Shown: positions 34,248-42,547 of the stretch, one piece after another | How the letters are laid out: each line of letters opens with the position of its first letter | How positions within the stretch are numbered: the stretch's first letter is position 1 | IMG/VR virus record: IMGVR_UViG_3300034117_000713 | Location: 87,089 to 151,088 of that record | Length of the DNA: 64,000 nt | DNA from: a virus | Strand: one strand, 5' to 3' | The notes under the pieces: model-generated | Database searches by the model: none | What the model saw: only the letters and a program-made list of their open reading frames with translations | Told to the model about the DNA's origin: nothing | Position numbers and translations under genes: made by a program

Positions 34248-34971
34248 GCGGAAAATATTGCCAGTCTGATAACAGCACAGGCGTTAGATCCATCTTTGAT
34301 CTGCGGATGAACCATTTATTACGATGCATATCCAAGCCGTCTACTAGGTTACTCACACAGCTATCAATTAGATACAGCTCTTCTGCCCCTTCTATTACTG
34401 ACAGCCAGTTGACCACGTTGTCCGTGACACCTTCCCGTATATACACTACCTGATAACCCGCATCTTCAGCTTCTGAAAAGTCTAGATTCAATCGAGTATC
34501 TGATCCTTCTAGATGCACTACTATATAATGATCCTGAGTTACTACCTTACTGTATACAGCACTCTCTGCAACGGGGTCTCTGGTTATACACTCTGGGAGT
34601 CGCTGCTTATGCTTGAATGGCACTCCCGCCTTGGCATACTTGGTCTGATCGAACTTGAGTATGGGAAACAGATCCGGATCAGTCAGTTCGGGCATGTTAC
34701 TCAAGAACTGATACAGGCATATGATGTCCTCGCAGCCTCGGTACTTCAAATTCTTCTCTGCATGATGGTAAAAGAAGCTACCATCACGAGTAGTCTTCAA
34801 CGGGATCCAAGTAACCCAAGGAGCACACTGAGTCATCGTGCTCATAAACTCTTCACAGATGGGCCACAGTACCTCATCATATCCGGATTCTTTATAGTGC
34901 AGTGCAATGGGCAATGCAATAAACAAGTCACCCAATCCACGCGACTGTATAATACCTATAGTTCTTTTCAT
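34228..34971 (-). CDS. glycosyltransferase (GT9-like) protein
   Basis: A protein of 247 residues from the ATG at 34971 (an in-frame TTG lies 9 nt upstream). QSRGLGDLFIALPIALHYKE near the start resembles the glycine-rich N-terminal loop of heptosyltransferase-type (GT9) enzymes. VVHLEGSD and an LYLIDSCVSNLVDGL segment near the end resemble the donor-binding half. At this length it is a short version. It may modify host or phage glycans. Confidence 0.6.
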   Translation of the reverse strand: MKRTIGIIQSRGLGDLFIALPIALHYKESGYDEVLWPICEEFMSTMTQCAPWVTWIPLKTTRDGSFFYHHAEKNLKYRGCEDIICLYQFLSNMPELTDPDLFPILKFDQTKYAKAGVPFKHKQRLPECITRDPVAESAVYSKVVTQDHYIVVHLEGSDTRLNLDFSEAEDAGYQVVYIREGVTDNVVNWLSVIEGAEELYLIDSCVSNLVDGLDMHRNKWFIRRSKMDLTPVLLSDWQYFPLASMGK

Positions 34972-35009
34972 TATTTTCAATCTATTACAACGGGGTCTTT
35001 GTGTATATA

Positions 35010-35135
35010 TTACTTGCGAGTGTTACGTGCGATCTCTTCCATCCAACGATCACGATCACGCTGCTTGTACACATGGCTCTTATAAAAGAACACTGCGAAG
35101 AAGCCTATGAAGAAGCTCTTAAGTATCTGTCCCAT
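35010..35135 (-). CDS. 41-residue membrane-anchored peptide
   Basis: MGQILKSFFIGFFAVFFYKS forms a transmembrane helix, followed by a very basic cytoplasmic-type tail (KQRDRDRWMEEIARNTRK). AAGGA lies 7 nt upstream, and the consensus promoter is at 35174. Function unknown. Confidence 0.6.
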   Translation of the reverse strand: MGQILKSFFIGFFAVFFYKSHVYKQRDRDRWMEEIARNTRK

Positions 35136-35173
35136 TGTGTTATCCTTTCGATTCTACTTAGTGTATATAGTAT

Positions 35174-35202
35174 ATTATACAACGGGGTCTTGGTTTTGTC
35201 AA
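35174..35202 (-). promoter_or_regulatory. sigma-70 promoter with AGACCCCGTTG spacer
   Basis: TTGACA (35197-35202), 17 nt, TATAAT (35174-35179). The spacer contains a copy of the repeat CAACGGGGTCT. Confidence 0.88.
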
Positions 35203-35521
35203 TGGTTACCGTGGCAGAACCGCAACAGATCGGTGGTGATTCGGTGGCAAAATGGTGAAGAAACGGTGGAGTTTTGGTGTGGTTTTGGAGTTTTTCAGGC
35301 GGAAAACTATGGTTTTTCCACTGTGATTTAAGCTAGAATTTTTTAGAATGGCGGCGGGGCTGAGAGGTATAGTTAGAATGGTGCCAACTCTAATCTCACA
35401 ATTCTCACTGTAGACCAAAGGATACCCCACTGTAGATATTGTTTTCTTTGGTTACTCACTGTGCCCAACAATTTCTGGATTGACCCCCACAGTTCTGCCA
35501 TCGGTCTTTACAACGGGGTCT
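35180..35521. repeat. dispersed 11-mer CAACGGGGTCT and the strand-switch region
   Basis: Copies of CAACGGGGTCT are at 35180-35190 and 35511-35521, with further copies at 34988-34998 and 34569-34579. Between 35203 and 35640 there is no supported gene. The stretch holds three CGGTGG boxes (35231, 35242, 35264), A/T runs and the point where coding switches from the minus to the plus strand. Confidence 0.6.
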
Positions 35522-35625
35522 AGTGTATATATACTATAGCTAAGGTTCTTGTATATAGTATTCAAGTTCAGCACAGTGACTAGATCAGTGTTATACGCAC
35601 AGTCAGTTATACACAGTGTTTGACT

Positions 35626-35631
35626 TAAATA
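35626..35631 (+). promoter_or_regulatory. late promoter element TAAATA
   Basis: TTAAATA ends 9 nt before the ATG at 35641. Confidence 0.4.
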
Positions 35632-35640
35632 TCTGTACAT

Positions 35641-35856
35641 ATGAATCGAGCGGAATTTCAACAAGAGTTATTAGCATACACATATAGTCTACTAGTACAG
35701 ACTCAATATGCTGACTCCGAACGATCAGTGCAGTTGTGCTATCAGATGGGAGTTCTTTTGAGATTATTAACTGATCTGGCAGATGCTGACAGTTATAACT
35801 ACAACAGGATCAAATATACTATACATCCGGAACTCAAGCCTAAGTCTAAGAGTTAA
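35641..35856 (+). CDS. small helical protein, unknown
   Basis: A 71-residue helical protein (MNRAEFQQELLAYTYSLLVQ...) with a short basic end. First plus-strand gene after the strand switch, 36 nt before the phosphomannomutase gene. Function unknown. Confidence 0.6.
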   Translation: MNRAEFQQELLAYTYSLLVQTQYADSERSVQLCYQMGVLLRLLTDLADADSYNYNRIKYTIHPELKPKSKS

Positions 35857-35892
35857 TGATAACTATCTGAACTTATTGAGAGAGAACTATAT

Positions 35893-36573
35893 ATGAATTT
35901 TGTTTTTGATGTTGACGGTACATTAACACCGTCGAGAGGTCAGATGGATCCCGAGTTTAAGCTGTGGTTTAAGACGTGGATTAGGCACAAGCCCGTGTAT
36001 CTGGTCACTGGATCTGATTACGCCAAGACTTTGGAGCAGGTTGGAAAGGATCTCTGTGAGTCAGTTACGGGTGTGTATAACTGTGCCGCGAATCAACTGC
36101 ATCGAAGTGGTGTTCAAGAATACTCGCAGGAGTTTACCTTACTGCCCGCTCAGCGGGGGTTCTTAGAAGGACTGTTGGCAGCATCGCAGTGGCCCATACG
36201 CACTGGACAGCACATAGAAGATCGTGGTGCATTGACCAACTTTAGCACTGTGGGGCGTGGTGCTGACCCAGCTCAACGTGCTCTATATTCAGCTTGGGAT
36301 CGATCTGTACAGGAACGCCGCCGACTGGCAGTGCTAATAGAAACTCAGTATCCCGAACTTGCAGCCACAGTAGCAGGTGAAACGGGCATTGACATATACC
36401 CACAGGGCCGGGACAAGAGTCAGATCTGTACAGATATTCGGGGCATTGTGTTCTTTGGAGATCAGACACAGCCCGGGGGCAATGACTATACCATCAGTCA
36501 ACAGGCCCAAACAGTTCACACTGTGTCATCGTGGACAGACACTTGGGAAATATTGCGAACACAATATGCCTAA
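35893..36573 (+). CDS. phosphomannomutase, eukaryotic-type HAD family
   Basis: Probably converts mannose-6-phosphate to mannose-1-phosphate for GDP-sugar synthesis. FDVDGTLTPSRG (about 4-15) is the HAD nucleophile motif of eukaryotic-type PMM. TNFSTVGRGAD (about 116-126), GETGIDIYPQGRDKSQ (about 164-179) and FFGDQTQPGGNDYTI (about 189-203) match the family's later blocks. The 226-residue length is slightly short. It overlaps the radical SAM gene by 8 bp and may feed the glycan island downstream. Confidence 0.85.
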   Translation: MNFVFDVDGTLTPSRGQMDPEFKLWFKTWIRHKPVYLVTGSDYAKTLEQVGKDLCESVTGVYNCAANQLHRSGVQEYSQEFTLLPAQRGFLEGLLAASQWPIRTGQHIEDRGALTNFSTVGRGADPAQRALYSAWDRSVQERRRLAVLIETQYPELAATVAGETGIDIYPQGRDKSQICTDIRGIVFFGDQTQPGGNDYTISQQAQTVHTVSSWTDTWEILRTQYA

Positions 36574-38047
36574 AACTCAGTGTGTGATCTTATGGTCAGA
36601 TCACAGTTGGACAGATCGTGACAATGAGATCAGCAGAGCATTAAATGCGGGCTATCAAAAGAGCCTGGGACCCTATCTGATCAGCAGTGCATTGGCCGCA
36701 CAGGGCTACAGCACTGAAGTGGTCAATATGAGCTACATGACCTGGGATCAGCTGTGGGCACGGGTAGAACCCCTATTGGACCAGGATACACTGTGGGTGG
36801 GTGTCAGTACCACATTTGCCGTTAGGGGCCTGTTCGGACTCATGACCCTGAAATCGGATTGGCGGCAGATCATGCAGTTCATGGCTCGTGTACGCACAGT
36901 GAGCCCCAAGTGCCAGTTTGCGGCCGGTGGTTACTTCTCGGGAGTATGGACTCGACTGGGCTGGTGGGTGTTTAAAAATCACAGTGACGAAAGCATCGTA
37001 GCCTGGACAGATCATCTAGCTGGACGGAATCCCCTTTGGACCCATACTAATCGCATCATAGAGGGCAATCATAACGTGCTGTTCAAAAGTCGTGTACACA
37101 CATGGCGAGGTGTGACTCAGGGTGAAGCCCTACCTCTAGAGATCAGCAGAGGGTGCCGCTTCAAGTGTGCATTCTGTAGGTTCAGCTTGAATGGCCGTGC
37201 CAAGAACGATTATCTACGTGACCCCCAGTGTATTAGGGCAGAGCTAGAAGCCAACTATGCTCAGTGGGGTACTACACGCTATACACTGGCAGATGACACA
37301 TTTAACGAAAGCACAGAAAAACTAGAAAGCATATGGCTGGCTGTGAAAGACCTCAAGTTCAGAGTCAAGTTCTCTGCATACATACGTGTGGACCTATTGG
37401 AAAGCCACCCTGAACAGATACAGTTGTTACGGAACCTGGGCATTGAAAACGCCATGTTTGGCATAGAGAGCCTGAACCCCCGTAATGGCCCCATAATTGG
37501 CAAGGCCCGTGACCCCCAGCGTACCATTGACTTTATTGCAGAGTTGCGAACCCAGCATTGGCCCGGCGTGGGCCTGCATTCAGGATTCATATTGGGCCTG
37601 CCCTGGGATCGACCAGAGTCCTCAGGTGCCGAACTAGCAGACTGGGCTGTGAGCGATCAATGCCCCCTACACAGTGTCAGCATAGAATCACTGAACATCA
37701 TACGCCCTGCATGGCGTAAGTTCTGGAGTGAAAACAATACCCTAAGCCTATTTGATGCTGACGCTGAAAAGTATGGGTATCTGTGGCTAGACCCCCGTGA
37801 ACAAGAGTGGACCAACAGCAATACGGGTATGAGCCTGACCCAGGCCTATCTGGACAGCTATCGGGCTGCGGAGAAGATATTCCATCATGCTGATCAGCAT
37901 AGGGTAGCGGGCTTTGCATTTAACAGGTTCATTAATCTGGGCATACCCGAGTCGGCGTTGACTACCCAGACCATCAAGCAGATTAGCCAGCAGTGGGATT
38001 TACCCGAGCTGACTAGGCAGCGTCACTGGCTCTGCTCTAGCTCTTGA
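36566..38047 (+). CDS. radical SAM protein with B12-binding-like N-terminus
   Basis: A protein of 493 residues from the ATG at 36566. The N-terminal 150 residues (GPYLISSALAAQGYSTEVVN...) resemble the Rossmann cobalamin-binding domain found before many radical SAM cores. CRFKCAFC (about 199-206) is the cluster motif, with LEISRGC just before it. Helical C-terminal domain. Likely a methyltransferase or other modifying enzyme; the substrate is unknown. Its end overlaps a small opposite-strand gene. Confidence 0.8.
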   Translation: MPKTQCVILWSDHSWTDRDNEISRALNAGYQKSLGPYLISSALAAQGYSTEVVNMSYMTWDQLWARVEPLLDQDTLWVGVSTTFAVRGLFGLMTLKSDWRQIMQFMARVRTVSPKCQFAAGGYFSGVWTRLGWWVFKNHSDESIVAWTDHLAGRNPLWTHTNRIIEGNHNVLFKSRVHTWRGVTQGEALPLEISRGCRFKCAFCRFSLNGRAKNDYLRDPQCIRAELEANYAQWGTTRYTLADDTFNESTEKLESIWLAVKDLKFRVKFSAYIRVDLLESHPEQIQLLRNLGIENAMFGIESLNPRNGPIIGKARDPQRTIDFIAELRTQHWPGVGLHSGFILGLPWDRPESSGAELADWAVSDQCPLHSVSIESLNIIRPAWRKFWSENNTLSLFDADAEKYGYLWLDPREQEWTNSNTGMSLTQAYLDSYRAAEKIFHHADQHRVAGFAFNRFINLGIPESALTTQTIKQISQQWDLPELTRQRHWLCSSS

Positions 38048-38172
38048 ATAGCCACTTGCAGTTGAAATATATTGCTCAACAACTCTGCACTGGGCTCTTG
38101 ATTGTATGCTAGTTGCAGTTCGGCTAGATTGCTACGTAACATTAGCAAATGAGTTTGATTTTTTGTATCCAT
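38023..38172 (-). CDS. small helical protein, unknown
   Basis: A 49-residue helical protein (MDTKNQTHLLMLRSNLAELQ...). The ATG lies 5 nt after a minus-strand AATAAATA. Its tail overlaps the radical SAM gene by 25 bp. It is probably a small coiled coil. Confidence 0.55.
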   Translation of the reverse strand: MDTKNQTHLLMLRSNLAELQLAYNQEPSAELLSNIFQLQVAIQELEQSQ

Positions 38173-38177
38173 ACAGA

Positions 38178-38183
38178 TATTTA
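38178..38183 (-). promoter_or_regulatory. late promoter element AATAAATA
   Basis: It lies 5 nt before the ATG at 38172 on the minus strand, back to back with the plus-strand element at 38189-38194. Confidence 0.55.
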
Positions 38184-38188
38184 TTTGG

Positions 38189-38194
38189 TAAATA
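38189..38194 (+). promoter_or_regulatory. late promoter element TAAATA
   Basis: GTAAATA lies 15 nt before the ATG at 38210, with a GGGAG ribosome site between. Confidence 0.5.
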
Positions 38195-38209
38195 TGCAGG
38201 GAGATAATA

Positions 38210-38398
38210 ATGGCAGGATTTTTTGCAGGAACAGGTAACACCAGTGAGTTGGGCAGAGTAGCCAGAGCTCTGTATGGCTACGGCCTAGGCACCCAAGTTG
38301 GCCTATACTCACCTTGCTGGACCTACTACGGTGGCGGTGCCAGCAACGTGGGACTCAGCAGTTCATTTGCCGGCCGCTACTATCCCGGAACTTACTAA
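38210..38398 (+). CDS. small Gly/Tyr-rich protein
   Basis: A 62-residue protein, rich in Gly, Tyr and Ser (GYGLGTQVGLYSPCWTYYGG...), low in charge, with a single Cys. It could be a minor virion protein or a peptide substrate for the neighbouring radical SAM enzyme; the second idea is speculation. Late element and ribosome site upstream. Confidence 0.6.
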   Translation: MAGFFAGTGNTSELGRVARALYGYGLGTQVGLYSPCWTYYGGGASNVGLSSSFAGRYYPGTY

Positions 38399-38429
38399 TC
38401 AAAAACTTATCCCCTAGTTAACTTGGGCG

Positions 38430-38440
38430 TTAAATACGCT
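38430..38440 (+). promoter_or_regulatory. late promoter element TTAAATAC
   Basis: It lies about 20 nt before the ATG at 38457, with AAAGGAG between. Confidence 0.45.
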
Positions 38441-38456
38441 AAAGGAGACTCCGTCC

Positions 38457-38963
38457 ATGGATATGACAATTGTGACTCGACTATTATCGAGTCAATGCAC
38501 CAAACAAAGCCGCTGGGAATTCGTTAATTTTGTTCTAGAAGAACACGGTGAATTTAAGGGCCGTGCTGCCCAGGCAGTATTAGCACGCCGCAGACAACTA
38601 CACGAATTACTCGGCCACACTGCACAAGACAGCCTACGTACTGATCTGGTCAACGAAGCAGCTCAACTAGATGACTGGCTGAATAAACACACAGAATCAG
38701 AACTGGCAGCAATGCTGGCCACTATCGAAGATCAAGAAGCTGACTACTGGGCCGAACGCTTAGGTCGTGAAGCTGCTGTGGATCTAATGAGCCAGGGTAA
38801 AGTCAGCAAAGAAGTAATGACTCGTGCCGTGTTACTCAGTGAAGAGGGCTATCGAAAATTTGCTGAAACTTGCGGCAGCATCAGCTATGTGATCAGCACT
38901 ACTTCTAAAGAAGTAGAAATGTCTCAGGGTTATGCCACTATGCCAGAGGGTATGCCACGATGA
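38457..38963 (+). CDS. conserved hypothetical protein
   Basis: A 168-residue, helical, charged protein (MDMTIVTRLLSSQCTKQSRW...) with a strong AAGGAG site. It overlaps the following glycosyltransferase-like gene by 4 bp. It may be a chaperone or adaptor; no family is recognised. Confidence 0.7.
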   Translation: MDMTIVTRLLSSQCTKQSRWEFVNFVLEEHGEFKGRAAQAVLARRRQLHELLGHTAQDSLRTDLVNEAAQLDDWLNKHTESELAAMLATIEDQEADYWAERLGREAAVDLMSQGKVSKEVMTRAVLLSEEGYRKFAETCGSISYVISTTSKEVEMSQGYATMPEGMPR

Positions 38964-39706
38964 GCTTACTTAAGAAAGCCCTTAAGACTCCGCCACAGCC
39001 CCATACTCCCACAGTTAAGGCAGACCAACCTGATATGCCCGTGGAAACACGTGAGTCAAAGCCTGTATCAGATAAAGAAATTCGATTGGCTGTATGTGTA
39101 CCCTGTAAGGAAATGATGCACTCAGTGTTCAGTCACAACCTGCACAGTCTCTTGAACTATAATTGGAACAAGGGTATCGACACCAAGGTATTCTACAATA
39201 TGGGTACTTTACTACAAAATCAGCGTGAAAGTCTGGTCAGTGCTGCTCGTAGTTGGGCAGCTACTCATATCCTATGGCTAGACTCGGACATGAGCTTTCC
39301 GTTCTATGCAGCATATAAACTGTTAGATCACGATCAACCTATTGTGGCGGGTAACTATGTTACTCGACAGATGCCTTACAAAACTGTGGCCTATACTGAA
39401 ATTGGCGGAAACTGGGACCAGTTCCTCAAACACAACAAAGATACTCCTATTAACAAAGAATTAATAGAAGTAGCAGCAATGGGTATGGGCTGTATGCTGA
39501 CTGATATCACAGTATTTGACAAATTGCAGCATCCTTACTTTCCTGTAACGTGGGCCCCGGAGTCGCAAGATTATCTAGGTGAGGACATCAATTTCTGTAC
39601 TGCTGCTCGCGAAGCAGGCTATAAAATTCAAGTAGATGATATTCTAAGTCGCCAGCTAACACATATTGGTGCATTTGCGTTTGGACACGACCTAGTACAA
39701 AATTAA
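38960..39706 (+). CDS. glycosyltransferase-like protein (GT-A fold)
   Basis: A 248-residue protein. RLAVCVPCKEMMHSVFSHNL (about 44-63) starts a Rossmann-like domain, and HILWLDSDMSFP (about 101-112) gives the D-x-D metal site. A GNYVTRQ acceptor loop and YLGEDINFC (about 209-217), a likely catalytic-acid region, follow. The sugar is unknown. A late promoter follows it. Confidence 0.75.
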   Translation: MSLLKKALKTPPQPHTPTVKADQPDMPVETRESKPVSDKEIRLAVCVPCKEMMHSVFSHNLHSLLNYNWNKGIDTKVFYNMGTLLQNQRESLVSAARSWAATHILWLDSDMSFPFYAAYKLLDHDQPIVAGNYVTRQMPYKTVAYTEIGGNWDQFLKHNKDTPINKELIEVAAMGMGCMLTDITVFDKLQHPYFPVTWAPESQDYLGEDINFCTAAREAGYKIQVDDILSRQLTHIGAFAFGHDLVQN

Positions 39707-39708
39707 AT

Positions 39709-39716
39709 TATAAATA
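39709..39716 (+). promoter_or_regulatory. perfect T4-type late promoter TATAAATA
   Basis: The full 8-bp consensus lies 30 nt before the ATG at 39747, with AGGA between. It drives the glycine-rich fibre gene. Confidence 0.75.
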
Positions 39717-39746
39717 ACAAGTTACATTTAATTTAGGAATTTATCT

Positions 39747-41363
39747 ATGGCCGGCTCAGGAGTCTTTCCAAAAACAGCTACCCTTGACATTATATATCAA
39801 GGTGACTATAACACTATTCAATCTACCATTGCTGGAGTGTTGAGTACTTACTACGGGAAGACTATGTTGAGTAGTCAACTATCACTTCTTCCTGTGATTG
39901 CTGCATCGCAGTGGGACCTATTGCGTCAAGATATCAACAAGTGTTACAAACATATTACCAACGCCGACAGTACTATTCTTGATGTTGATCCTCAAGACAT
40001 TATCCTTGCAGGTGATGCCAATGCTTATAAGGTGGCTGCTGATTATTGCGAAACCAACAAGGCCACAGCAAATGCGGCACAGTTAACATTTAATGTTGAC
40101 TCGGACTCGATAACTGTAGCATGGAACGGTACACGCACATACAAAATGACTTACACCTGGACCAGTTCCGATGTGGCTAATCATTGGTTCAATTTAGGCG
40201 GATATTTTGTTATTGATCTTAGCGGATCTAACGCTGTTAGTAGTAAAGATATTGATTGGCGTGACAATATTTTAAATGCAATTCCTACACAGACATACAC
40301 TAGAGCAAATTGGGTCACTCCTACTAACATTGATGTATACGAGTACGGAAATAATGCAGTCTATTCAGAAAACTATGCAAGAATTGTATGCACCAAAGTC
40401 TCCGACACACAATTAGATATTTCTGTTATTATTAGTGATGTTGACAGCGGTGACCAACAAAATGCTAGTCCAACTCCGGGACTGCCTGTAGACGAAAACG
40501 TCGATACTGATGTATATGCTAGTATCACTAGATATAGCAGTTTTGATGCTATTGTTTCACCAAGTATAGTTGCTACTCCGGTTACGGCATTCGAAAGCAC
40601 AACTCCTGTTGTCGTTGATTTATTAATTGTGGGCGGTGGCGGTGCAGGCGGTACAGGATGGCCCGACCCAATTGGTGGCGGTGGCGGCGGCGGTGGCGGT
40701 GGTGGCGTTAGCTCGTTTTCTACAACACTGCAAGCTGGACTTTCATATCCGGTTGTGGTAGGTGCAGGCGGTATAGGCGTCCCTTATCCTACACCGGGAC
40801 AGGGGGGCAGCGGTGGGAACTCGTCAATTGCAGGTTTTGTTAGTTTTGGCGGCACTGGCGGGTTTACACAAGGCGGCGGATATAGTGCTATTGGTGGTAA
40901 CGCTGGTATTTACACAACAGATGGATGGGTAACAGGACAGGTTGGCGGTACTGGCGGTTCATATAACCAACCAGGTGGTTATCCAGGTGGTGGCGGCGGC
41001 GGATCGGATGATATTCCTGGCGGCAGTGGTGCTGGTGCCAATGGCCGTGCCTGGCCCGTTACTACAGTAGTCTACGGCGGTGGTGGCGGTGGAGGTGCTG
41101 ATTACTCCACTAATCAACCAGGCGGCTTAGGCGGTGGCGGTGCAGGTGGATCTAATGTAGCCGGTGTTGCAGGAACTCCTAACACCGGTGGCGGTGGCGG
41201 AGGTGGTGGGTCAAGCAGCGGTTCTACCTATAGTGGTGACGGAGGTAGCGGTGTTGTCGTTGTTTCTTACTCAAGCGGAAGCCCGTTGTTTAGTGGCGGC
41301 ACAGTAACTACCTCTGGCGGCAGATATTACCATACATTTACCACTAACGGAACACTCAGCTAA
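39747..41363 (+). CDS. glycine-rich tail fibre or adhesin
   Basis: A 538-residue virion protein. Residues 1-260 are globular (FPKTATLDIIYQGDYNTIQS...), typical of a baseplate-bound tail protein. Residues 285-520 are a glycine-rich domain (GGGGAGG and GGGGGGGG tracts with GYPGGGGGG repeats), of the kind that makes polyglycine-II receptor tips. The last strands (YYHTFTTNGTLS) match the closing motif of such domains. It is preceded by a perfect late promoter. Confidence 0.8.
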   Translation: MAGSGVFPKTATLDIIYQGDYNTIQSTIAGVLSTYYGKTMLSSQLSLLPVIAASQWDLLRQDINKCYKHITNADSTILDVDPQDIILAGDANAYKVAADYCETNKATANAAQLTFNVDSDSITVAWNGTRTYKMTYTWTSSDVANHWFNLGGYFVIDLSGSNAVSSKDIDWRDNILNAIPTQTYTRANWVTPTNIDVYEYGNNAVYSENYARIVCTKVSDTQLDISVIISDVDSGDQQNASPTPGLPVDENVDTDVYASITRYSSFDAIVSPSIVATPVTAFESTTPVVVDLLIVGGGGAGGTGWPDPIGGGGGGGGGGGVSSFSTTLQAGLSYPVVVGAGGIGVPYPTPGQGGSGGNSSIAGFVSFGGTGGFTQGGGYSAIGGNAGIYTTDGWVTGQVGGTGGSYNQPGGYPGGGGGGSDDIPGGSGAGANGRAWPVTTVVYGGGGGGGADYSTNQPGGLGGGGAGGSNVAGVAGTPNTGGGGGGGGSSSGSTYSGDGGSGVVVVSYSSGSPLFSGGTVTTSGGRYYHTFTTNGTLS

Positions 41364-41408
41364 TTCAAGATCAGTTACACCTGGCTAATTTTTAAGATAA
41401 TTAGCTGT

Positions 41409-41747
41409 ATGGAAACACTTGATCAACAATTAGAAGCGGCACTGAGTTTTGCCCAATACCAAACAACTCTCAATCAACAACGTCGACTGTTAAAAGAACA
41501 GTTTGAAACAGACACTGTTGTGGCTCACAATGGCGGCCTGTTTAAAGTCACACAAGAATGGCTAGGGGGTTTTGATACAACATCAATCTGGGTATTAGAC
41601 ATGAACGGTAATCCTGTGGTAGTAGCCGACCCTGAAAATCTTTATCAATTAGCAGCAGCTGCCTACAAAGAAGCATTGGCCAAGTATGGTGATGCATATC
41701 AGCAACTACGTCGCCAACGCAGTGTCAAAACCCTAACTGATCTATGA
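41409..41747 (+). CDS. small protein, possible fibre chaperone
   Basis: A 112-residue helical protein (METLDQQLEAALSFAQYQTT...) directly after the fibre gene. Its position and size resemble fibre-assembly chaperones, but no motif proves it. It overlaps the next gene by 4 bp, which starts the long decoration operon. Confidence 0.65.
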   Translation: METLDQQLEAALSFAQYQTTLNQQRRLLKEQFETDTVVAHNGGLFKVTQEWLGGFDTTSIWVLDMNGNPVVVADPENLYQLAAAAYKEALAKYGDAYQQLRRQRSVKTLTDL

Positions 41748-42547
41748 GCAAAGGTGTATTACTTTTTGCACACAATAATGAGCAAGTAGATTACGGGCTC
41801 ATGGCCTATTGGTGTGCTACTAGAATAGCTAAACATTTAGCCGTTGATGTAACATTAGTTACAGACTCAGCTACTACAAATAGTCTTGATAGCACCAATC
41901 CAACCTGGCGTTCAGTATTTGATAAAGTTATATTACAAGACAGCCAGTCTACACAGACTAAGAGATACGGCGATGCTTCTAATCAACTGACTTTCCATAA
42001 CTTAGATCGTATAGATGCCTATGCACTTACACCTTACGATGAAACCATAGTCATGGATACAGATATTGTGATTCAAACATCGGCATTGTCTAAGTTATGG
42101 GGATCTGAGCATGACTTTGTAGTATGCGACCGCAGTAGTGATCTTTATGGCCAAACTCCGGAAGAATTTAAATGGATAAGCGATCGCAGCATTAAATTCT
42201 ATTGGGCTACAGTTTTCTATTTCAAAAAAACTGAATCTACTGAGATATTTTTTAATACCTGCAAGTGGTGCAAGTCAAATTACAGTTGGCTCAGTTATGT
42301 TTATGAACTTCCATCCAGGCCAATCCGAAATGACTTTATTTGGAGTATTGCACTGCATACTTTAAATCATTCAGCTAATACAATACCTTACAATCTATTA
42401 CACAGTAATTTTGAAGATAGATTGTTAGATATGTCAGCTGACGCTGTTAAATTTTTAACACCTTCGGGATTATGCAAGGTTACTACAGACGTACATGTGT
42501 TCAATAAGTTTGATCTATTGGAACAAATTAATAAGGAACTAGTATGA
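41744..42547 (+). CDS. glycosyltransferase-like protein
   Basis: A 267-residue GT-A-type protein. GVLLFAHNNEQVDYGLMAYW opens the Rossmann core, and ETIVMDTDIVIQ (about 99-110) gives D-x-D. FYFKKTESTEIFF and NDFIWSIALHTL segments recur in the next gene, so the two are paralogues. Sugar and acceptor are unknown. ATGA overlap with both neighbours. Confidence 0.75.
   Translation: MSKGVLLFAHNNEQVDYGLMAYWCATRIAKHLAVDVTLVTDSATTNSLDSTNPTWRSVFDKVILQDSQSTQTKRYGDASNQLTFHNLDRIDAYALTPYDETIVMDTDIVIQTSALSKLWGSEHDFVVCDRSSDLYGQTPEEFKWISDRSIKFYWATVFYFKKTESTEIFFNTCKWCKSNYSWLSYVYELPSRPIRNDFIWSIALHTLNHSANTIPYNLLHSNFEDRLLDMSADAVKFLTPSGLCKVTTDVHVFNKFDLLEQINKELV

Noticed and set aside
35452-35664. A 70-codon minus-strand frame
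   Set aside because: It has no ribosome site, overlaps the late element and the start of the 35641 gene, and its composition is not protein-like.
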